From: Nonomuraea angiospora
GTDB taxonomy: Bacteria > Actinomycetota > Actinomycetes > Streptosporangiales > Streptosporangiaceae
Length of the DNA: 64,000 bases
Assembly: GCF_014873145.1 (NCBI RefSeq)
Contig: NZ_JADBEK010000001.1
Span: 10,354,001 to 10,418,000 of the forward strand
Direction: 5' to 3'
Shown here: positions 52,904-61,457 of the stretch, one piece after another
Position numbering within the stretch: the stretch's first letter is position 1
Layout of the letters: every line of letters begins with the position of its first letter
Translations under genes and position numbers: made by a program
The notes under the pieces: generated by a model
The model's input: the letters and a program-made list of their open reading frames with translations, nothing else
Told to the model about the DNA's origin: nothing
Database searches by the model: none

Positions 52904-54417
52904 ACGAGCGACCTCATGAGGCGTCCGGTGAGCGTGTAGGCGGCGGCGACGGAGCCCCAGATCACCAGGGTGATGAAGGTGATCCGGGCGTCGAAGAGGG
53001 CGGCGGTGATCGCGATGGCCGCGAACCGCTCGCCGATGGGGAAGACGATCATCTTGCGGGCCCAGTGGACGGCGCGGAACTTGCCGGCCTTGGTCCACAT
53101 CTTGAGCACGCCCCGCAGACCCTGGCTGCGCTCGACCTTGCGGCGCGTGAGGGCCTGACGCAGGTCGCGGTCGTCGGGCGCGTCCAGTGCCAGCGTGGGC
53201 AGCGGGGACGGGGGTTTGCGGCGGTTGGCGACGCCGAAGGAGAAGTCGAGCAGGTGGCGTACGGACTGCAGGCCGATCGCGGCCAGCGCCAGGATCCAGA
53301 TGTCGTCACTGTTGCCGGAGACGACCCAGCCGACGGCGAGCCCGGCGAAGACCACGTACTCCTTGAACCGGTCGAACGTGGCGTCCAGCCAGGCCCCCAG
53401 CACGCCGAACTTGCGCGCGTAGCGGGCCACCTGCCCGTCCACGCAGTCGAACACGAACGCGAAGTAGATCAGCACGCCGCCCAGCACCATCCACGGCCGG
53501 TCGCCGGTGGCGAAGCAGGCCGCGGCGGCCACGCCGAGCGCGATCGAGATCAGCGTCACCTGGTTGGGGGTCAGCCCGCGCCGGGCCGCCCAGCGGGCGA
53601 TGAAGCGGGAGTAGGTGGAGACGAAGTACGTGGTGAAGAAGCCGTCGGCGCCCTTGACCGCGTTGTTGAGCCTGGCCCGGTCCTCGTTCATGCCGGACAT
53701 CTCGGCGCCGGCCTCGTTGACCTCTTCCTGGGTCGTGACCCGGCGGTAGAACAGGTCGCGCCGGCCCCTGATGCCGACCGACACGCCGTTGCGCACCAGG
53801 CCGAACACGATCAGCTGCACCAGGTCGTCGTCCTCGCCGAACGTGCCGGCCATCGCGGCCAGCTCGCGGCAGGTCTGCGCCAGCACGGGCGCGTTGCGCG
53901 CGCTCACGTGCAGCGGGCCGAGCAGGATGGCGTTGGGCCTGGTCACGGCGTGGCGCGCGGTGCCCACCGAGACCACGCGCGACTTGCCGACGCGCGAGCG
54001 GATGGGCAGCCCCTCGAGGCGGCCGAGGCCGATCTCGGGCTCGGCCTCGTCGATGGGGACGGCGTCCTCCTGCGCCTCCTGCTCCTCCTCTGTCACCTCC
54101 GGCCGCGGCTCTTTGGCGACCAGCGCCAGCGCGCCGCGCTTGGCCTTGGTGATCTGGTAGATCAGCTCGTCGTGGACGACGGAGTTTTCCGGGATGATGA
54201 AGAGGTTCTCCGTCGCGGTCTCCGCGACGTCGGCCAGCGCGCGCAGGGCGGCGGCCACGTCGCCTGACTCGATCGTGGCGAGCCGCGGATCCAGGGAAGT
54301 GAGCTGGCTGCGCAGGCGTTCGGCCACGGTGGGATTGCCGGGCAGCGCGGCCAGCCTCAGGCCGGTCGGAGAGGTGTCGGGGCCGGGCGAGGCGCCCAGC
54401 AGGACCACGCGGGTCAT
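52900..54417 (-). CDS. CDP-alcohol phosphatidyltransferase with extra N-terminal domain
   Basis: 505 residues from ATG 54417 (AAAGGGAG upstream). About 1-260 form a soluble domain starting TRVVLLGASPGP and resembling a degenerate nucleotidyltransferase; the catalytic core lies at about 330-370: DCVDGQVARYARKFGVLGAWLDATFDRFKE, the DG-AR-G-D-D motif. Five to six membrane helices surround it. It likely joins a CDP-activated lipid or alcohol with a polyol (inositol phosphate type substrates are plausible). It is coupled by a 4-base overlap to the DUF5941 gene. Confidence 0.87.
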   Translation of the reverse strand: MTRVVLLGASPGPDTSPTGLRLAALPGNPTVAERLRSQLTSLDPRLATIESGDVAAALRALADVAETATENLFIIPENSVVHDELIYQITKAKRGALALVAKEPRPEVTEEEQEAQEDAVPIDEAEPEIGLGRLEGLPIRSRVGKSRVVSVGTARHAVTRPNAILLGPLHVSARNAPVLAQTCRELAAMAGTFGEDDDLVQLIVFGLVRNGVSVGIRGRRDLFYRRVTTQEEVNEAGAEMSGMNEDRARLNNAVKGADGFFTTYFVSTYSRFIARWAARRGLTPNQVTLISIALGVAAAACFATGDRPWMVLGGVLIYFAFVFDCVDGQVARYARKFGVLGAWLDATFDRFKEYVVFAGLAVGWVVSGNSDDIWILALAAIGLQSVRHLLDFSFGVANRRKPPSPLPTLALDAPDDRDLRQALTRRKVERSQGLRGVLKMWTKAGKFRAVHWARKMIVFPIGERFAAIAITAALFDARITFITLVIWGSVAAAYTLTGRLMRSLV

Positions 54418-54489
54418 GACTCCCTTTCGAGGCGGTAGCGGGGGGTTGAACAACGGGTAATCCGGGGACAGACGTCAAAGTCTAGTGAG

Positions 54490-54511
54490 GGTGACGTAAA
54501 GTCGCGTCACC
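54490..54511. promoter_or_regulatory. Inverted repeat in recO / phosphatidyltransferase divergent region
   Basis: GGTGACG and CGTCACC are perfect arms around eight bases, placed between the two divergent genes. It may be a regulator site; the partner is unknown. Confidence 0.4.
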
Positions 54512-54545
54512 AGAGCATGCCCGTAACGTCGCTTCGGTGCGGCCG

Positions 54546-54557
54546 TAAGATGTCCGA
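54546..54557 (+). promoter_or_regulatory. Candidate -10 box for leaderless recO mRNA
   Basis: TAAGAT at 54546-54551 is six bases from the GTG at 54558, and no ribosome site precedes the GTG. The spacing matches that before the TAXI gene (10644). Confidence 0.5.
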
Positions 54558-55292
54558 GTGAGTCTCTACCGTGACGAAGGCGTAGTTCTACGCACACAAA
54601 AGCTCGGTGAGGCCGACCGCATCGTCACCATCCTGGCCAAGCGTACGGGCAAGATCAGGGCAGTGGCGAGGGGCGTGCGCCGCACGAAGTCCCGCTTCGG
54701 CGCCAGGCTGGAGCCGTTCACGCACGTCGACCTGCAGCTCCACGTCGGCCGTACGCTCGACGTCGTCACGCAGGCGGAGACCCTCAGACCTTACGGCGAG
54801 GCGCTGACCGCCGACTATCCCCGCTACACCGCGGGCAGCGCGATGCTGGAGACCGCCGACCGGCTGACGCACGGGGAGAAGGAGCCGGCGCTGCGGCAGT
54901 TCCTGCTGCTGGTGGGCGGGCTGCGCACGCTGGCCGAGCGCGAGCACGAGGCCCGGCTGGTCCTGGACGCGTACTTCCTGCGCTCGCTGGCGGTGGCCGG
55001 CTACGCTCCCGCGCTCGACGCGTGCGCCAAGTGCCGGGCACCGGCGATCAGGGCGTTCGCCATCGTCGCGGGGGGCGTGGTGTGCGGGGCGTGCCGGCCG
55101 GCCGGCTCGGCCGTGCCCGCGGGGGAGACCATCGGGCTCATGACGGCGCTGCTGCGTGGCGACTGGGCCACCGCCGACGCCTCGGAGCAGCGCCACCGGA
55201 GTGAGTGCAGCGGGCTCGTTGCCGCATATCTGCAATGGCACCTCGAACACGGAATACGCTCTCTCCGACACGTCGAAAGGGAGCCTGTGTGA
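54558..55292 (+). CDS. recO: DNA repair protein RecO
   Basis: 244 residues. N-terminal OB fold: [59 protein letters not shown]. The helical C-terminal part has a zinc finger with CAKC and CGAC. RecO loads RecA on single-stranded DNA with RecR in gap repair. Its TGA overlaps the GTG of uppS, as is usual in actinobacteria, where recO and uppS form one operon. Confidence 0.96.
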   Translation: MSLYRDEGVVLRTQKLGEADRIVTILAKRTGKIRAVARGVRRTKSRFGARLEPFTHVDLQLHVGRTLDVVTQAETLRPYGEALTADYPRYTAGSAMLETADRLTHGEKEPALRQFLLLVGGLRTLAEREHEARLVLDAYFLRSLAVAGYAPALDACAKCRAPAIRAFAIVAGGVVCGACRPAGSAVPAGETIGLMTALLRGDWATADASEQRHRSECSGLVAAYLQWHLEHGIRSLRHVEREPV

Positions 55293-56062
55293 ACGTACGA
55301 CCTCCGACCCCGCATCCGTCGGGCGCGACGCCCCCGCCGATCCCGCGCGACCTGGTGCCCAAGCACGTCGCGATCATCATGGACGGCAACGGCCGCTGGG
55401 CCAAGGCTCGCGGCCTGCCCCGCATCGAGGGGCACAAAGCGGGCGAGTCCTCGCTGTTCGACGTCATCGAAGGGGCGCTCGAGCTGGGCGTGCCCTATCT
55501 GAGCGCGTTCGCGTTCTCCACGGAGAACTGGCGGCGGTCGCCCGACGAGGTCCGCTTCCTCATGGGGTTCAACCGTGACGTGATCCGGCGGCGGCGCGAC
55601 GAGCTCAACGCCATGGGCGTGCGCGTCCGGTGGGCGGGCAAGCCGGGGCGGCTGTGGAAGAGCGTCATCTCGGAGCTGCAGGCGGCCGAGGAGATGACGG
55701 TCGGCAACAGCAAGCTGACGTTGCAGTTCTGCGTCAACTACGGCGGGCAGGCCGAGATCGTCGAGGCGGCGGTCAGGCTGGCCGAGGACATCGCGGCCGG
55801 GCGGGTCAAGCCGTCCAAGGTCAACGAGAAGGTGTTCGCGCGTTACCTGGACGAGCCGGAGATCCCCGAGGTGGATCTGTTCGTGCGCTCGTCGGGGGAG
55901 CAGCGCTTCTCGAACTTCCTGCTGTGGCAGTCCGCCTACGCCGAGATGGTCTTCCTCGACCGGCTGTGGCCCGACTTCGACCGCAGGGATCTGTGGGAGG
56001 CCTGCGAGGTCTTCGCCAAGCGCGACAGGCGCTACGGCGGGGCGCTTCCCAACCCGGTCTGA
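55289..56062 (+). CDS. uppS: Isoprenyl (undecaprenyl/decaprenyl) diphosphate synthase
   Basis: 257 residues from GTG 55289, overlapping the recO stop; AAAGGGAG lies upstream. Motifs: [27 protein letters not shown] (the Asp in MDGNGRWA is catalytic), [14 protein letters not shown], and [31 protein letters not shown]. It is a cis-prenyltransferase that makes the lipid carrier for cell-wall synthesis. The long N-terminal extension (about 25 residues) is common in actinomycetes. Confidence 0.96.
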   Translation: MNVRPPTPHPSGATPPPIPRDLVPKHVAIIMDGNGRWAKARGLPRIEGHKAGESSLFDVIEGALELGVPYLSAFAFSTENWRRSPDEVRFLMGFNRDVIRRRRDELNAMGVRVRWAGKPGRLWKSVISELQAAEEMTVGNSKLTLQFCVNYGGQAEIVEAAVRLAEDIAAGRVKPSKVNEKVFARYLDEPEIPEVDLFVRSSGEQRFSNFLLWQSAYAEMVFLDRLWPDFDRRDLWEACEVFAKRDRRYGGALPNPV

Positions 56063-56065
56063 CCT

Positions 56066-56087
56066 GCCCCGATCTCGGGATCGGGGC
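56066..56087. terminator. Hairpin terminator after uppS
   Basis: GCCCCGATC and GATCGGGGC are perfect 9-bp arms around a TCGG loop, beginning four bases after the uppS stop. No T-run follows, as is common in this genome. Confidence 0.75.
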
Positions 56088-56104
56088 CCAGGGCTGGCTG
56101 TCGC

Positions 56105-56140
56105 CTATACGCGGGTATAGCCTGCTGTTCACCGGAACAG
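56105..56140. promoter_or_regulatory. Two adjacent palindromes upstream of ABC permease gene
   Basis: CTATAC-GCGG-GTATAG (56105-56120) and CTGTTC-ACCG-GAACAG (56125-56140) each have perfect 6-bp arms and a 4-base spacer, with four bases between them. They lie 34-69 bases before the ATG of the permease gene and could be the binding sites of two regulators or one regulator plus -35/-10 elements. Confidence 0.55.
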
Positions 56141-56173
56141 TTGGCTGTACTTGTGAGTAGGAGCTGATGCCGG

Positions 56174-57799
56174 ATGGCTGACGCACGAAACGGCCGGCCG
56201 GGCGCCCTGGCGGGCACCGGCCACCTCGTCCGCCTGGCGCTGCGCCGCGAGCGGGGCATCGCGCCCTGGTGGATCCTCCTGATCGTGGCCCTGGCCCTGG
56301 CGCTGGTGTCCTACGTCAACCGGGCCATGGGCACGTACGAGCTGAAGCTCACCTACGTCGAACTCGCCGCCAGGAACGTCTTCCTGCGCGCGCTCGGCGG
56401 CGGCCTCATCGAGCCGCGGCTGGAGGTGATCGCGACGTGGCGCAGCGGCGGGTTCCTGTACGTGGCGAGCGCGCTCGCGGCCCTCATGTCGGTCGTGCGC
56501 CACACGCGCAGGGAGGAGGACGAGGGCAGGGCCGAGCTGGTCCGCGCCGGCATGGTGAGCCGCCACGCGCCGCTGACCGCCGCCCTGCTGGTGGCCGGCG
56601 GGATCAGCCTGGCCGGCGGGGTGCTGACCGGGGCCGTGCTCGTCGGCATGGGGTTCGAGCCCGTCGGGACCATCGCCTACGGGGCCGCGATCACGGTCGC
56701 GGGCTGGGTGTTCGGCGCCGTCGCCGCGGTGGCCGCGCAGCTCGCGCGCAGCGCCCGTACGGCCACCGCGATCAGCCTGGCCGCGCTCGGCGCCGCCTAC
56801 GTGATGCGGTACGCCGGTGACGCGACCGGACAGTACTGGCTGAAGGCGCTGTCGCCGATCGGCTGGAGCCACCTGGTGCGGGCGTACCAGGACGAGCGGT
56901 GGTGGCTGCTCGGGGTGTCGGTGCTGGTCAGCGTGGTCCTGTACGCGGTCGCGTACCGGCTGCTCGACCGCCGCGACCTCGGCGAGGGCCTGCTGCCCGA
57001 GCGCCTGGGCCGGGCGTCGGCGCCGGAGCTGCGCGGCCCGATCAGCCTGGCCTGGCGGCTGCACCGCGCCCTGCTGGCCAAGTGGGCGGCCGGGGTCGCG
57101 TGCTTCGCCGCGGCCGGAGCCGCGCTCAGCCCGCTCGCCCAGGACCTGCTCTCGCGGCCGAGCCTCGTGGTGCGGAGCATCACGAACCTCCTCGGAGTGT
57201 CCGACACCGGCATCGCGCTGGGCGCGTACTCGTGGTACCTGATCCTCGTCATCGCCTACGCCGTCGCGCTCTACCCGGTGCTCATGACGGTGCGGCTGCG
57301 TTCGGAGGAGACCTCGGGCCGCGCGGAGACCGTACAGTCCACTCCGCTGACCCGCCTGCGCTGGGCGGCCGGTCACCTGGTCGTGACCGGGCTCGGCACG
57401 GCGGCGCTGATGGCCGTCGCCGGGCTCGTGTTCGGCGCGCTGTACTCGCTGCTCGTCGGCGATCTCGCCCACGACCTGCCCCGCTTCCTGGCGGGGGCGC
57501 TGAGCGCCGTGCCGGCGGCCTGGTGCGTGGGGGCGGTCTGCGTGCTCGCGTACGGGCTGCTGCCGAGGGCGAGCGTGGCGATCTCCTGGACCGTCTGGCT
57601 GCTGACCGCCGGGCTCGGCAAGGTCGTCAGCCCCCTGTACGGGCTGTGGCACGGGACCCCGCTGGAGCCGTTCCACTACATCCCCAACCCGATGCTCGGA
57701 ACGCCCTTCGACGTGCGCCCCGCCCTCGCGCTGACGGCGCTCACCGCGCTGCTCGTCGGCGGCGCCCTCACGGCTCTGCGCCGCCGCGACTTCGGCTGA
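56174..57799 (+). CDS. ABC transporter permease (antibiotic-export type), no ATPase nearby
   Basis: 541 residues from ATG 56174, AGGAG 10 bases upstream. Twelve helices in two halves; opening text HLVRLALRRERGIAPWWILLIVALALALVSYVNRAM, then RSGGFLYVASALAALMSVVRHTRREEDEGRAELVRAGMVSRHAPLTAALLV, repeated in form in the second half (VLMTVRLRSEETSGRAETVQSTPLTRLRWAAGHLVV). This is the tandem ABC2-type permease of antibiotic/tetronasin exporters. Such genes normally follow an ATPase gene; none is within the window on this side. It would have to share an ATPase encoded elsewhere. Confidence 0.85.
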   Translation: MADARNGRPGALAGTGHLVRLALRRERGIAPWWILLIVALALALVSYVNRAMGTYELKLTYVELAARNVFLRALGGGLIEPRLEVIATWRSGGFLYVASALAALMSVVRHTRREEDEGRAELVRAGMVSRHAPLTAALLVAGGISLAGGVLTGAVLVGMGFEPVGTIAYGAAITVAGWVFGAVAAVAAQLARSARTATAISLAALGAAYVMRYAGDATGQYWLKALSPIGWSHLVRAYQDERWWLLGVSVLVSVVLYAVAYRLLDRRDLGEGLLPERLGRASAPELRGPISLAWRLHRALLAKWAAGVACFAAAGAALSPLAQDLLSRPSLVVRSITNLLGVSDTGIALGAYSWYLILVIAYAVALYPVLMTVRLRSEETSGRAETVQSTPLTRLRWAAGHLVVTGLGTAALMAVAGLVFGALYSLLVGDLAHDLPRFLAGALSAVPAAWCVGAVCVLAYGLLPRASVAISWTVWLLTAGLGKVVSPLYGLWHGTPLEPFHYIPNPMLGTPFDVRPALALTALTALLVGGALTALRRRDFG

Positions 57800-57841
57800 A
57801 TGGCCTAGCATGTCGTCCCACTCGACAAGATCGGAGAGCGC

Positions 57842-58603
57842 ATGGGCGGCCATTCCATCGAGTTGCGGTCCGACGTGGTGATCAAGCGATACCGGTCGTC
57901 GGGCTACGGCGAGCCCGAACGCGAATGGCGCGCCCTGGAGCTGCTGGGCGAGCACGATCCCGGCCTGGCCCCGGCGCCGGTGACCGCCGAGCTGGCGGCC
58001 GACCCGCCGACCGTGGTGATGTCGCGCCTGGACGGCACGACGGTGAGCGGCGAGATCGCGGGGAAACTCGTCGACGCCCTGGCCGAGGCCATCACCGGCG
58101 TCCAGCGCTCGATCCCGTCCGGGGTGCTCGACCGGGTGCCGGCGCGTGCCGGGCACCCGGTCCATCTCCTTTCGACCGTACGCGAATGGGCGGCGGCGGC
58201 CACCCCCGAACCCGCGACCGCCGAAGCCCTCCGCGCGGCCACGGACTGGGTGGCCGGGCCGGGCCTGGAGGCGAGGTTCGCGCAGCCGGGCACGCCGGTG
58301 TTCGGCACCGGTGACGGGAACCTGTCCAATTACCTGTGGGACGGCACCCGGGTCCGGGTCGTCGACTTCGAGTACTCCGGGCGCAGCGACCTCGCGTTCG
58401 AGCTGGCCGAGGTCACCGAGCACATCTCGGTCTGGGAGAACGATCCGGCCGGGTTGACCGCCGTGCTCGACCGGTTCGAGCTGACCGCCGAGGAGGCGGC
58501 CAGGCTCATGGAGTGCCGGCGCCTGCTCGCGCTCTACTGGCTGCTGCGCTGCCGCGGGGAGATCCGGCCCGCGCAGGCGGACCGGATGCTGGCCCTGCTG
58601 TAG
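57842..58603 (+). CDS. Aminoglycoside phosphotransferase-like (APH/choline kinase fold) protein
   Basis: 253 residues from ATG 57842 (GGAG upstream). N-terminal lobe: SDVVIKRYRSSGYGEPEREWRALELLGEHDPGLAPAPV; catalytic loop FGTGDGNLSNYLWDG (the usual HGD has Thr in the His place but keeps Asp and the downstream Asn); the metal motif is VVDFEYSGRSDLAFELAEV. The fold is APH; the substrate is unknown and may be any small alcohol. It is probably transcribed with the ABC permease gene (42-base gap). Confidence 0.85.
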   Translation: MGGHSIELRSDVVIKRYRSSGYGEPEREWRALELLGEHDPGLAPAPVTAELAADPPTVVMSRLDGTTVSGEIAGKLVDALAEAITGVQRSIPSGVLDRVPARAGHPVHLLSTVREWAAAATPEPATAEALRAATDWVAGPGLEARFAQPGTPVFGTGDGNLSNYLWDGTRVRVVDFEYSGRSDLAFELAEVTEHISVWENDPAGLTAVLDRFELTAEEAARLMECRRLLALYWLLRCRGEIRPAQADRMLALL

Positions 58604-58615
58604 GGCTTCTTTTGA

Positions 58616-59470
58616 TCAAAGGGCGCTGACCACGTCCGCCAGCCGGTCCACCTGGCCCGGGTCGCTGCCGTAGCAGTAGAGCATGACCTCCTCCACGCCG
58701 AGCTCCGCATACTGTGCGACGCACTCGCGGATCTGCCCGGGCGTGGTGAGCATCCCGGAGACCATCCGCTCCGCCATGCCGGTGAACTCGTAATAGGCGC
58801 CCATCGCCGTACGGGCGTCGGTGACGACGTCCTCGGAGCCGAGCGCGACGTTCACCTGGGCGACGATGCGGGGCTCGCCGGAGCGCCCGGCTTCCCGCCA
58901 GAACTGCCGGACCGTGTCGATGAGCCCGCCGGCCCACGACGGCGCGGCGGCGGCGAGGAACCCGTCGCCCCAGCGCGCGACCCGCGCCAGCGCGGCCGGC
59001 TGGAAGCCGCCGAAGAGCACCTCGGGCCCGCCCGGCCGGGCGGGGAGCGGCCCGATCATGCCGGCGCCGTCACCGTACGGCTCGCCGGACCACAGCCGCC
59101 GCATGACGGCCATCTGCTCGTCGAGCCGCCGTCCCCGGGTGCGGAGGTCGGTGCCCGCGACGAGGTGATCGTCCTCGCGGCCGCCCACGCCGAGCCCCAG
59201 CACCAGCCGCCCGCCGGACATCCGGTCCAGGGTCGCGGCCTGCTTGGCCAGCAGGGCGGGCTCGCGCAGGGGCGCGAGCAGGACTTCGGTCTGGACGCGT
59301 ACGCGGGTGGTGGCCCCGGCGACGAGGGCGAGGGCGATCAGCGGCTCGGGGTTGTCGTAGACGAGGCGGTCGAGGAGACCGAGGGTGGTGAAGGGGCCGG
59401 CATCAGCGCGCCGGGCCCAGTCGAGGAGCGCGGCGGGGTCGCTGATGGGCAGGCCAAGGCCGACGTTCAT
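58616..59470 (-). CDS. LLM-class flavin-dependent oxidoreductase
   Basis: 284 residues from ATG 59470 with GGAGG close by. Typical bacterial luciferase-like text: VGLGLPISDPAALLDWARRAD, LLAPLREPALLAKQAATLDRMSGGRLVLGLGVGGREDD, FGGFQPAALARVARWGDGFLAA. It likely uses F420 or FMN. The substrate is unknown. A palindrome at 59581-59597 stands 111 bases upstream of its start codon. Confidence 0.9.
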   Translation of the reverse strand: MNVGLGLPISDPAALLDWARRADAGPFTTLGLLDRLVYDNPEPLIALALVAGATTRVRVQTEVLLAPLREPALLAKQAATLDRMSGGRLVLGLGVGGREDDHLVAGTDLRTRGRRLDEQMAVMRRLWSGEPYGDGAGMIGPLPARPGGPEVLFGGFQPAALARVARWGDGFLAAAAPSWAGGLIDTVRQFWREAGRSGEPRIVAQVNVALGSEDVVTDARTAMGAYYEFTGMAERMVSGMLTTPGQIRECVAQYAELGVEEVMLYCYGSDPGQVDRLADVVSAL

Positions 59471-59580
59471 GAAGTACCTCCGTGAAGGGGCATGCGGAAT
59501 CGATGCCGCCCCTCCAGGACCTCCACGATGGGGGAGGCAGGGCTCCCGTTCTGCGGCGAACTTCTGGGGAGCTCCTGATC

Positions 59581-59597
59581 AGAGTGATCCTCACTCT
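59581..59597. promoter_or_regulatory. Palindromic operator upstream of the LLM gene
   Basis: AGAGTGA and TCACTCT are perfect 7-bp arms around TCC. It lies between the LLM gene and the HxlR gene, both on the minus strand; HxlR or a TetR protein is the likely ligand. Confidence 0.45.
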
Positions 59598-59629
59598 AGG
59601 GCAACCCCGCCGCTCGGGCAAAGCCGCGC

Positions 59630-60013
59630 TCACCCGCGATTGCTCTCGGCAGGATCCTGCTGGGCGCCCCAGTCCCAGAGCGCCTGGAGGACGGGCCCGA
59701 GGCGGCGCCCGTGCGGGGTGAGCCGATAGTGCGTACGGGGCGGCCACCCGGACCTCCGGCGGCGTTCGACCACCCCTGCCTCGGCGAGCTGCGCCAGCCG
59801 ATCGGACAGCACCTTGTCCGACAACTCCGGCAGCGCCCGGCGAAGCTCCGTGAACCCCCGCTCACCCCGCAGCAGCTCGCGGATCACGAGGGTCGTCCAC
59901 CGCCCGCGCAGCGCCGCGAGCGCGATCTCCACCGGACACGACGGATCCGGCTCGATGACCTCGGCCCGAGGATCGTCGGGCAGACCGGGGTGGCCAACCG
60001 TTTGGTGAGTCAC
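59630..60013 (-). CDS. HxlR-family winged-helix regulator
   Basis: 127 residues from GTG 60013; AGGAGG lies seven bases upstream, whereas the upstream in-frame codons lack a site. Core: CPVEIALAALRGRWTTLVIRELLRGERGFTELRRALPELSDKVLSDRLAQLAEAGVVERRRRSGWPPRTHYRLTPHGRRLGPVLQALWDWG, with the first Cys that HxlR proteins may use for redox sensing. It is divergent from a small NTF2-like gene by 61 bases. Confidence 0.92.
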   Translation of the reverse strand: MTHQTVGHPGLPDDPRAEVIEPDPSCPVEIALAALRGRWTTLVIRELLRGERGFTELRRALPELSDKVLSDRLAQLAEAGVVERRRRSGWPPRTHYRLTPHGRRLGPVLQALWDWGAQQDPAESNRG

Positions 60014-60074
60014 GAGGGCGCCTCCTAGCGTTTCCGCGTCCACCCGATTTCTACCTGCTGTTAGGACGTGCAGG

Positions 60075-60452
60075 ATGCGCCAACTCGCCGAACGCCCCGA
60101 GGACGTGCCCGCCGTGTTCGCCGACCGCTTCAACACCGGCGACCCGGCGGCCGTGGCCGAGGTCTACGAGGGTGGGGCGGTGTTCGTCCCCGAGCCCGGC
60201 TCCCCGCTGACCGGCCCGCAGGCCCAGGCCGCCAACGCCCGATTCATGGCCCTCGGGCTGCCGATCACCGTCCGGCCGCGGCATGTCTACACCGCGGACG
60301 ACACGGCCCTGCTGATCGTGGACTGGGTCATCGACGGCATGGACCGGGACGGGCAGCAGGTCCACATCGAGGGCACCGCCACCGACGTCGCCCGCCGCGG
60401 AAGGGACGGGCGCTGGCGGTACGTCATCGACAACCCTTTCGGCGTGGCATGA
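60075..60452 (+). CDS. SnoaL/NTF2-like protein (SgcJ/EcaC-type DUF4440)
   Basis: 125 residues. NTF2-like cone: DRFNTGDPAAVAEVYEGGAVFVPEPGSPLTGPQAQAAN, then DGQQVHIEGTATDVARRGRDGRWRYVIDNPFG. Probably a small isomerase or ligand carrier; the substrate is unknown. The divergent HxlR gene is a likely regulator. Confidence 0.82.
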   Translation: MRQLAERPEDVPAVFADRFNTGDPAAVAEVYEGGAVFVPEPGSPLTGPQAQAANARFMALGLPITVRPRHVYTADDTALLIVDWVIDGMDRDGQQVHIEGTATDVARRGRDGRWRYVIDNPFGVA

Positions 60453-60491
60453 CGGCGGCGATCTACTGGCCTTGGTCCCGGCGGTCGGGAA

Positions 60492-60956
60492 TCAAGGGGC
60501 CGGCTGCTCGGATCTGTGGTTCACGCACATCAGCGTCTGCTGGCCCGTCGCGACGAGCGTCCGGTGCTCGTCCTGGACGCCGAACACCTCCAGCGTGCAC
60601 ACGGTCAGCGTTCGTCCGGCTTTCAGGACCATCCCCACGGCCTCGAGATGATCGCCTTCGGCGGGCGCCAGGAGATTGATCTTGTACTCCACGGTGAGCA
60701 CCGAGGTGTTCTCCGGGAACAGCGTGAACGCCGCATACCCGCCTGCGCTGTCCGCGATGGCGCTGGTGGCTCCCGCGTGGATGTAGCCGTGCTGCTGGGT
60801 GACCTCCGGCCGGTTGGGGAGCACGATGTGCACACATCCTGGTGCGATGTGGACTATGCGGGCACCGAGATGGCGCATCAGCCCCTGCCGTTCAAAGCTG
60901 CTCCTGATGCGCGCCTGCACTTCGGGGCTTGCCTGCTGTTCCGTCTGGTCTCTCAT
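60492..60956 (-). CDS. PaaI-family hotdog thioesterase
   Basis: 154 residues from ATG 60956, AGGGAG upstream. Hotdog text: HLGARIVHIAPGCVHIVLPNRPEVTQQHGYIHAGATSAIADSAGGYAAFTLFPENTSVLTVEYKINLLAPAEGDHLEAVGMVLKAGRTLTVCTLEVF. The HAGA segment holds the usual active-site region. It hydrolyses an acyl-CoA of unknown nature. A longer reading in the same frame extends to 61169 but lacks family-like text. Confidence 0.9.
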   Translation of the reverse strand: MRDQTEQQASPEVQARIRSSFERQGLMRHLGARIVHIAPGCVHIVLPNRPEVTQQHGYIHAGATSAIADSAGGYAAFTLFPENTSVLTVEYKINLLAPAEGDHLEAVGMVLKAGRTLTVCTLEVFGVQDEHRTLVATGQQTLMCVNHRSEQPAP

Positions 60957-61457
60957 GTCTCCCTGCCGGTCGGTGTCATCGCGAATGTCGACCCGCGTAC
61001 CGGGCTGGATCTGGTCGAGGGTCGATCCGTGGCGGGTCTCAGCCGTAAGCCTGGATGCCAGTACGTCCGTACCGTGCTCGGCCCGGCGCCGTTCGGGCAG
61101 ATCGAACCCGTCAGGGGCGCTGAGCAGGCCCGAGAGGTGGCGGGGTGTCACCGCGTGGCCCGGAATCACACCGAGTCGTCCCGCCGTGCGCGGCGGGACC
61201 GGCGGACTGTCGCCGCCGCACCTTGGAATCGCACCAATTCACCTATATCACCCGACACCCGTCAAGATCAACGAGGTCGGCCAGCCCCGCAGAGCTCCCC
61301 CCTCGCCACAAGCCGCCTGATCCACTCCGCGCGCCGTTGGATCATATGTACGGGCCTGACGAAACGCCTGGAATCAGTCGAAAGTACGGCTGGGAAACAG
61401 CGGCCACTGTCCCTTCGGTCGATGCCCGCGCCGAGCCCAAGCCACAAGATCAACCCC
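60957..61457. other. 500-base gap, one hairpin
   Basis: No gene is supported between the thioesterase and the secreted hydrolase, which diverge. GTCCCGCCG and CGGCGGGAC form a perfect 9-bp stem with a TGCG loop at 61178-61199. The stretch 61220-61380 is less GC-rich and is likely to hold the hydrolase promoter, though no clear boxes were found. Confidence 0.5.
61178..61199. terminator. Strong hairpin in the divergent gap
   Basis: GTCCCGCCG-TGCG-CGGCGGGAC, 9 perfect pairs. No T-run. Its role between divergent genes is unclear; it may be a small-RNA or insulating terminator. Confidence 0.4.

Noticed and set aside
61422..61457. Upstream ATG (61422) as start of the secreted hydrolase
   Set aside because: It is in frame, but adds a hydrophilic stretch before the signal peptide and has no ribosome site; 61458 gives a normal signal peptide, although this is not certain.
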